Shown here: positions 47,801 through 51,050 of the stretch, piece after piece | Layout: each line of letters begins with the position of its first letter | Position numbering within the stretch: position 1 is the first letter of the stretch | From: Enterobacteriaceae bacterium B14 | Lineage (GTDB): Bacteria > Pseudomonadota > Gammaproteobacteria > Enterobacterales > Enterobacteriaceae | Assembly: GCA_000307305.1 (NCBI GenBank) | Contig: DF158884.1 | Coordinates: 211,643-262,692 of the forward strand | Length of the DNA stretch: 51,050 nucleotides | Direction of reading: 5' to 3' | Translations under genes and position numbers: made by a program | The notes under the pieces: model-generated | Databases searched by the model: none | What the model was told of the DNA's origin: nothing | Seen by the model: the letters and a program-made list of their open reading frames with translations, nothing else

Positions 47801-50800
47801 GATTTGGTCGCCAGCAGTTGCATTCGTCGCTGTACCTTTCAGCTCAACCATACCTTTGTGCTCTACGGCGTTGATGATGTCATCACCCGCGACCACATCG
47901 ATAGTGACTGATGGTGCAATGGTATCAACCACAACAGTATGGCTTCCAGTGCCTTCATTACCCGCAGAGTTAGTCACACTCGCCGTCACAGTCGTGTTGC
48001 CGTTAGCGATACCCGCCAAGTCAGCCTTGGATACTGGAATGCTCCAGTTGCCATTGGCGTCAACCGTGGTGTCGTAGTTCTTGTTATTGAAGCTGATAAC
48101 CATCTTCGAGCCAGGCTCAGCATTCACAACACGACCACTCAATGTCAGGCCAGCAGCAACTTCTGTTGAGTTCAGTACATCATCACCAGCAACCGTATCG
48201 ATATACACGATCGGAGACTGAGTATTCACCACGACATTATGAGTATCAGATACATTGTTACCGATAGTATCGGAAGCGCTTGCACTCACGGTGTAATTCT
48301 TATTCTCTAGCACGGCAACATCAGCAGCATCGACTTTCGCTGTCCATGTACCGCCCGCTTCAACGGTCGCGCTATAAGACTTACCATTTAATGTCACGGT
48401 AATAATGGTGCCTACAGCCAGATTGGTGGTGGTACCCGTAATATCCAGTGCCTGAGCTTTCTCTTGCGCATTGATGATGTCATCACCTGCAATCTGCCCA
48501 ATTTGAACAGTTGGCACATTCGTGTTAACCGTAATATCTCGGTTTTCGCTGCCACTGTTACCAGCCTGATCGGTAGCGGTGGCTTTCACGGTTACAGAAC
48601 CATTTTGCCATGCACTGACATCTTTCGCTGGTATACCAACCGTCCACGAACCGTCTGCTTTAACGGTTGTTAGATAAGTGATCTTACCGATGGTCACTTC
48701 AACGACATCACCCTTCAGCGTATTCAGAGTAGTACCACTTACCTCTACCATGCTGTTATGTTCAGCGGCATTGATAACATCATCCCCAGAAATAGCATTG
48801 ATCGTAATCTGAGGAATCAGGACATCAACGTTGACAACATGGGAATTATTACCCGTGTTACCCTGAGCATCCGTGACACTAACATCAATATTCAATGGCC
48901 CATTGCTGACGCCAGCTAAATCACCCGCAGGAACAGTCACACTCCAACTTAGATCATTCTCGATAGTAATCGCATAATCTTTATTGTTAATAGTGACCGT
49001 ACCTGTTGAACCAGGTACAGCGTAAATAACACTACCGCTAATAACAACGTCACCCACCACTTCCATTGCGTTTAAAATATCATCATCAACGCTATTGATA
49101 GTGATGATAGGCAGCGCTGTATCTACCAATACCTCATGTGTGGTACTCACAGTATTACTAATGTCATCGCTTGCGGTTGCAGTAACAGTATAGTGAGTCT
49201 CGCCTAGAGCCATCACATCTGCTGCAGGAACAGTAACCGTCCAGTTGCCTGTCGCACCGACAATAGCATCATAGCTTTCACCATTCAGAGTCACTTTAAC
49301 TACGGTGCCCAATTGCAGGTTGGTGCTCGTCCCAGACAACACCAGATCTTGACCTTTTTCAGTCGCATTGATGATGTCATCCACAGCAATCGGATCGATA
49401 ACCAAGGTAGGTACATCTATATTCACTGTGATTTCATGGGTATCACTGCTGCTGTTGCCCGCTTTGTCTGTCACCGTTGCTTGGATCTCAACCTTACCTG
49501 TGCTCAGCGCACTAACTACATCTGCAGGAAGACCAACACTCCACGTACCGTCTGCATTCACAATGGTGTTGTAAGTATGACCATTAATCACAACAGATAC
49601 TGTGTCACCAGCTACTGCATTGGTAGTTGTACCTTTTACTGTTTGTGCCTGACCGTGCTCAGTGCTGTTAATCACATCATCGCCAGCCACCACACCAATG
49701 GTAATGGTTGGTGCCAGAGTATCAACTAACAAGCCGTGGGTTGTTGACCCTTCATTGCCTGCTTTATCACTGACAGTTGCAGTCACAGTCACATTGCCAT
49801 TTACCAATGCGCCCACATCTGCCACTGGCACATCTAATGTCCAGCTGCCATCTGCTGCCACAGTGGCTGTATAGCCTTTGCCGTTCAGCGTCACAGTCAC
49901 CGTTTGACCTGCTTCTGCACCAACAGTGGTCCCGTTGATGGTCAGAGGTTGGCCTGCTTCGGCTGCGTTCAGGATGTCATCACCCGCCAAGGTATTGATG
50001 GTGATGGTCGGTGCCGACGTATCAACAGTCACTTCTTGAGCCGCAGAGGCACTGTTACCTGCTACATTGTTGACGCTAACAGAGATATCGTTAACGCCGT
50101 CTTTCAGACCTTTCAGGTCTACAGCTGGTACGGTTACTGTCCAGTTGCCGCTCGCGTCTACCGTCGCCAGATGGCTCTTACCACCGACGTTGACAGTCAC
50201 TACTTGACCCGCTTCTACGTTCTGGGTTGAACCACTCAGAACAAGGTCTTGGCCTTTTTCTGCTGCGCTCAGGACGTTGTCACCGGCTACGGTGTCGATG
50301 CTGATTGCCACAACATCCAAATCAACCGTCACGCTATGCAGGTTACTCACTGGGTTGCCTGACGCATCGCTCGCGCTCGCCGTGAACACCAACTCACCCG
50401 CAGGGAAGGCAGCGACGTCAGCGGTTGAGATACCCAAGCTCCAAGAGCCGTCAGCGCCTACAGATGCAGAGTAATCTTTGCCGTTTACGTTCACAGTCAC
50501 CGTACTGCCCACAGCCAGATCGGTACTGGTACCGTTAACAATAAGTGGCTGTCCCAGCTCGATGGCGTTGATGATGTCATCGCCCGCGATGGTATCAATA
50601 CGCACGCCTGGTAGACCTGCATCGATCGTAATATCACGATTACCTTGGCCTTCGTTGCCCGCGTTGTTGGTCACGGTTGCGGTCACTTTCAGGTCACCGT
50701 CGCCCAGTGTGGCTAAATCAGCCGCTGGTACGCTCGTGCTCCAAGTGCCATCAGCTTGAACCGTTGCGGTGTAGTCTTTACCGCCCAGGCTGGCAGTCAC

Positions 50801-51050
50801 GACTTGGCCTGCTTCTGCGTTCACCACACGACCACTGATGGTCTGTGCTGCACCGATTTCTGCCGCGTTCAGGATATCGTCACCACCAATCACATCGATG
50901 ACCACTTGTGGTAATGCGGTATTCACAACCACATCATGCGTTGTAGAAGTACCGTTACCTACCGCATCACCCACACTTGCACCAACGGTATAACGCGCTT
51001 CGCCCAGTTGAGCGACGTCTGCTGCTGGCACATCTAATGTCCAGTTGCCG
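41162..51050 (-). CDS. Giant type I-secreted Ig-repeat adhesin (BapA/SiiE-like), N-terminus beyond window
   Basis: The frame is open from the window end to the stop at 41162, giving at least 3,296 codons; the true start is outside. From N to C it has part of one Ig-like domain, about 21 Ig-like repeats of 100 residues (51050–44625), each with a 'GDDIINAxE'-type motif, four more divergent Ig-like domains (44625–43370), a region with six DxDxDG-type motifs ('DFNRDGYAD', 'DREGDGYID', 'DLNNDGKVD', 'DFDGDGSMD', 'DWDHDGNMD', 'DYDWDGAQD'; about 43260–42255), and a C-terminal RTX-like region ('GKGNNMFDGRGGNDTF') with a hydrophobic end 'LATLLANHQLLVI' of the type I secretion signal kind. It should be displayed on the surface for adhesion or biofilm. 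The secretion genes follow downstream. Confidence 0.93.
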   Translation of the reverse strand, partial: GNWTLDVPAADVAQLGEARYTVGASVGDAVGNGTSTTHDVVVNTALPQVVIDVIGGDDILNAAEIGAAQTISGRVVNAEAGQVVTASLGGKDYTATVQADGTWSTSVPAADLATLGDGDLKVTATVTNNAGNEGQGNRDITIDAGLPGVRIDTIAGDDIINAIELGQPLIVNGTSTDLAVGSTVTVNVNGKDYSASVGADGSWSLGISTADVAAFPAGELVFTASASDASGNPVSNLHSVTVDLDVVAISIDTVAGDNVLSAAEKGQDLVLSGSTQNVEAGQVVTVNVGGKSHLATVDASGNWTVTVPAVDLKGLKDGVNDISVSVNNVAGNSASAAQEVTVDTSAPTITINTLAGDDILNAAEAGQPLTINGTTVGAEAGQTVTVTLNGKGYTATVAADGSWTLDVPVADVGALVNGNVTVTATVSDKAGNEGSTTHGLLVDTLAPTITIGVVAGDDVINSTEHGQAQTVKGTTTNAVAGDTVSVVINGHTYNTIVNADGTWSVGLPADVVSALSTGKVEIQATVTDKAGNSSSDTHEITVNIDVPTLVIDPIAVDDIINATEKGQDLVLSGTSTNLQLGTVVKVTLNGESYDAIVGATGNWTVTVPAADVMALGETHYTVTATASDDISNTVSTTHEVLVDTALPIITINSVDDDILNAMEVVGDVVISGSVIYAVPGSTGTVTINNKDYAITIENDLSWSVTVPAGDLAGVSNGPLNIDVSVTDAQGNTGNNSHVVNVDVLIPQITINAISGDDVINAAEHNSMVEVSGTTLNTLKGDVVEVTIGKITYLTTVKADGSWTVGIPAKDVSAWQNGSVTVKATATDQAGNSGSENRDITVNTNVPTVQIGQIAGDDIINAQEKAQALDITGTTTNLAVGTIITVTLNGKSYSATVEAGGTWTAKVDAADVAVLENKNYTVSASASDTIGNNVSDTHNVVVNTQSPIVYIDTVAGDDVLNSTEVAAGLTLSGRVVNAEPGSKMVISFNNKNYDTTVDANGNWSIPVSKADLAGIANGNTTVTASVTNSAGNEGTGSHTVVVDTIAPSVTIDVVAGDDIINAVEHKGMVELKGTATNATAGDQITITINGHTIYATVNADGVSWNAGIPANIVSSLADNNYKVTVVVTDKAGNSSHAERDITVNTSDPKVGIDVIAGDDIINATEKGSELTITGTSSDVVGREITVTLNGKAYKVTVVSSDGTWSLKVPAADVAALGEAAYTVTASVTDSIGNGASGTHIVSVNTAVPTIVFDKVAGDDIINATEINNGHTVGGTVFNAEVGQKITVTINGQEHTATVLAGGKWSILVTAAEWKAIGNGDVVITATVSNVAGNSSTATHDVLIDANLPGIRIGVVSGDDIINSIEHGQDLTIKGSSQGFDAGATIVVKVNGINYNATVGSDGNWQVNIPASDVSALPQGTLNINANGTNAVGNAVGDTHKVVVDLGSVAISIDSITDDDIINAAEKGQDLKFSGSVSGVEVGQDITLVIGGITYTTKVLAGNRWEHTLTANALATLPEGVLDIKVSVENQAGNTASSQREATIDSEVPSITINTISGDNMINAAEKAQNLDITGTTYGLELGRQITVNIGGKDYVTTVAKDGSWKVTLTPADISSLADKTYTVTASTSDVAKNPASATQDVIVDTVKPTITIDAFTGDDIINAAEHSANQVVTGTSNAIGQIISVTVGGVTARVEVQQDGTWTAGFAANVINGLKEGTNTITVSVSDKAGNSNSATSNFEVASGLPSLTFDPISGDNVINAVEHGQSLDITGTASNNLIGRDVTVTLNGKTYTVTVQADNTWKLTVDAVDVGALDQSYYKVTVSATDVANNPANTSSDVYLDLVPPSLTVDKIAGDDVINAIEHGKDLVISGTYGGAENGQTVNVVINGQTHSVIVTGDGKWSVTVPASEVAALQNGSEKVEVSLSDKAGNIVTVEHPITIDTVAPTITIDKVTGDDSISMDEQAAGVKISGTTTAEPNQILTVTFMGRPYQATVQPDGTWEITVPPAHFTGVTDGRYDITATVTDQAGNPSLVITHPVDVTSLKPALTINDFATDNIVNIDEHQLMQTISGTSDAIGKTVTVTLNGKTYISSVVDASGNWSLSVSATDMQALAEGLTKIHAEVIGATGNKGTIDRDIEIDLTAPTAKLVIDSITTDTGASSTDFITSDNTFTINGSLQGTMGAGDKAEISLDGGQTWQAVTLVNIGGVITWTLANATALPDGKYEYLMRVIDRAGNEGPGSKQIIEVDTTASTSTIVIDHITNDTGSSSSDFITSDQSPTLYGTLSKALETNETLQIRLNGGDWVTVTAVNGTDWNFATVNPLADGKNTYEMRILDVAGNPSTPVSKDIIVDTVNPLSGISIDSYTDNEGDRSGTYTLDMHPVTDDTTPTLNISLTQALAAGEVVQVFRDNVFVGVAAFTGGKWTFTDSGLSDGSYVYTAKIVDLAGNTTGSSDFKLTVDTTRPTTTATVTAQTTTDHTPIISGVVSGDLVNGQYVEVTVNGKKYTSENGGLVVVDPLNHTWYLQVPNSDTLASANYTVTTQVKSGAGNGNQAGIQTGNVIVNDEASLTPSWTTGTTSRNGTGATFTVDANGLWMISANQQIVSSKDVNTYSKQSYTMSQGNSINSTFADFNRDGYADMVVSSSNWDTLQILTNNGAGGFTNRNLSGQDADIWYGSVVAFDREGDGYIDFVIGDAGGPDSSTFIYNKGGTLAYSSKNGAQNSGNVKAGDKVDRYYSLMEGSGVDLNNDGKVDIAQHTTVNGNNYTLSTLVNQGDGTFKWGQNIANTFFSGSGEAAAANSVSMTWADFDGDGSMDLYLATSRLNASTSQGVVMLNDGSGNLGAAQKVGTTATDIYASNISVAVDWDHDGNMDIIKLAQTTGKSYLYVNDGVKGVASFTSQAFGAAGSSSKVSGAALLDYDWDGAQDLLIFRQNGTVQLEQNTNTVAEGTSIHLKILDGEGINSFYGNTVRLYDSSGKLVASQIINAQSGVGINDASALVNFYGLNANETYRAELVRSVGTTSSNVNETINQTWGGLTAQEATHNYVLSAENSSASNNGKFVGTGYNDTFFATAGTDTYNGSGGWETTSDHSTWSATGGMDIVDFKLSTVGVNVDLSKAGAQNTNFNVATFTDIEGIAGTNQADTLTSGKGNNMFDGRGGNDTFNLNGGAGHDTLLYNLLNKADATGGNGSDTVNGFTVGTWEGTADTDRIDIRDLLQGSGYTGTGSASYVDGVATLDSGAGNIMDFITVKTENGNTVISVDRDGSGGSYAPTPLVTLTGVQTDLATLLANHQLLVI
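42255..43260 (-). other. FG-GAP/VCBS-like calcium-binding region in the adhesin
   Basis: Six DxDxDG-type loops in about 300 residues, spaced roughly 40–65 residues apart, match the pattern of integrin-alpha-like FG-GAP/VCBS beta-propeller blades. Each loop likely binds calcium. Confidence 0.75.
44625..51050 (-). repeat. Array of ~21 Ig-like domain repeats, 300-bp period
   Basis: The 'GDDIIN' segments recur at about 50580, 50280, 49980, 49680, 49380, 49080, 48780, and so on to 44890, almost exactly every 300 bases. The repeats have diverged in sequence and fall into types. On the protein they read A-B-D-E-X, then C-A-B three times, then D-E and less regular units. Confidence 0.9.

Noticed and set aside
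45000-50800. Many forward-strand frames opposite the adhesin (up to 243 codons)
   Set aside because: They are antisense shadows of a repetitive, stop-poor gene and repeat with the same 300-base period.
44625-51050. Regular repeats as a possible CRISPR array or satellite
   Set aside because: The 300-base period lies inside one open frame and encodes Ig-like domains; there are no short identical repeats with unique spacers.
1-51050. tRNA, rRNA and insertion sequences
   Set aside because: I looked for cloverleaf-like blocks, ribosomal segments and transposase frames with terminal repeats and saw none that I could support.

Overview
The window looks like chromosomal DNA of a member of the Enterobacterales. 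The order ssb–uvrA–yjbR–alr–dnaB–qor–pspG–dusA–zur–dinF–lexA–dgkA–plsB follows the E. coli backbone, many proteins are near-identical in length and key residues to E. coli ones, and lexA, uvrA and pspG keep enterobacterial regulatory sites. The moderate base composition and AT-rich gaps suggest a lineage outside Escherichia/Salmonella (for example Budviciaceae or Yersiniaceae), but the family cannot be fixed from this window.

Region 1 (1–9993) is a catabolic island: a divergent sigma-54 activator (ygeV) and a leftward operon ygeW–ygeX–ygeY–hyuA–yqeA, followed by a sodium:solute symporter cut by the window edge. Together the enzymes could open a cyclic amide/ureide, remove a carbamoyl group, convert carbamoyl phosphate to ATP, and split 2,3-diaminopropionate into pyruvate and ammonia. 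This is a compact version of the locus linked elsewhere to anaerobic purine/urate breakdown.

Region 2 (10124–30674) is mostly housekeeping: an unknown small membrane protein, a glutathione S-transferase, ssb/uvrA with a shared LexA box, an MHS-family transporter (yhjE), yjbR, alr, dnaB, qor, pspG with a sigma-54 promoter, dusA, a broken toxin with an intact antitoxin, zur, dinF, lexA with two LexA boxes, dgkA and plsB. A 0.9-kb gap upstream of yhjE holds a perfect inverted repeat and possible coding debris.

Region 3 (30808–32738) is a two-gene unit: a GNAT acetyltransferase whose stop overlaps the start of a second alanine-racemase-type enzyme.

Region 4 (32757–51050) is a leftward surface-adhesion island. 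From upstream to downstream it holds a giant type I-secreted adhesin (at least 3,296 codons; its N-terminus lies beyond the window), a terminator-like hairpin, the type I secretion ABC transporter and HlyD-type adaptor, a FepE/Wzz-type O-antigen chain-length regulator, and a membrane GGDEF–EAL protein with an intact EAL site and a degenerate GGDEF site. The adhesin has about 21 Ig-like repeats kept at an almost exact 300-bp register, with a three-domain higher-order repeat and a duplicated block. These are followed by an integrin-like DxDxDG region and an RTX-type C-terminal secretion domain. No outer-membrane TolC partner is visible. The most unusual elements are the adhesin's higher-order architecture, the chain-length regulator inside the adhesin locus, and the GNAT–racemase pair.
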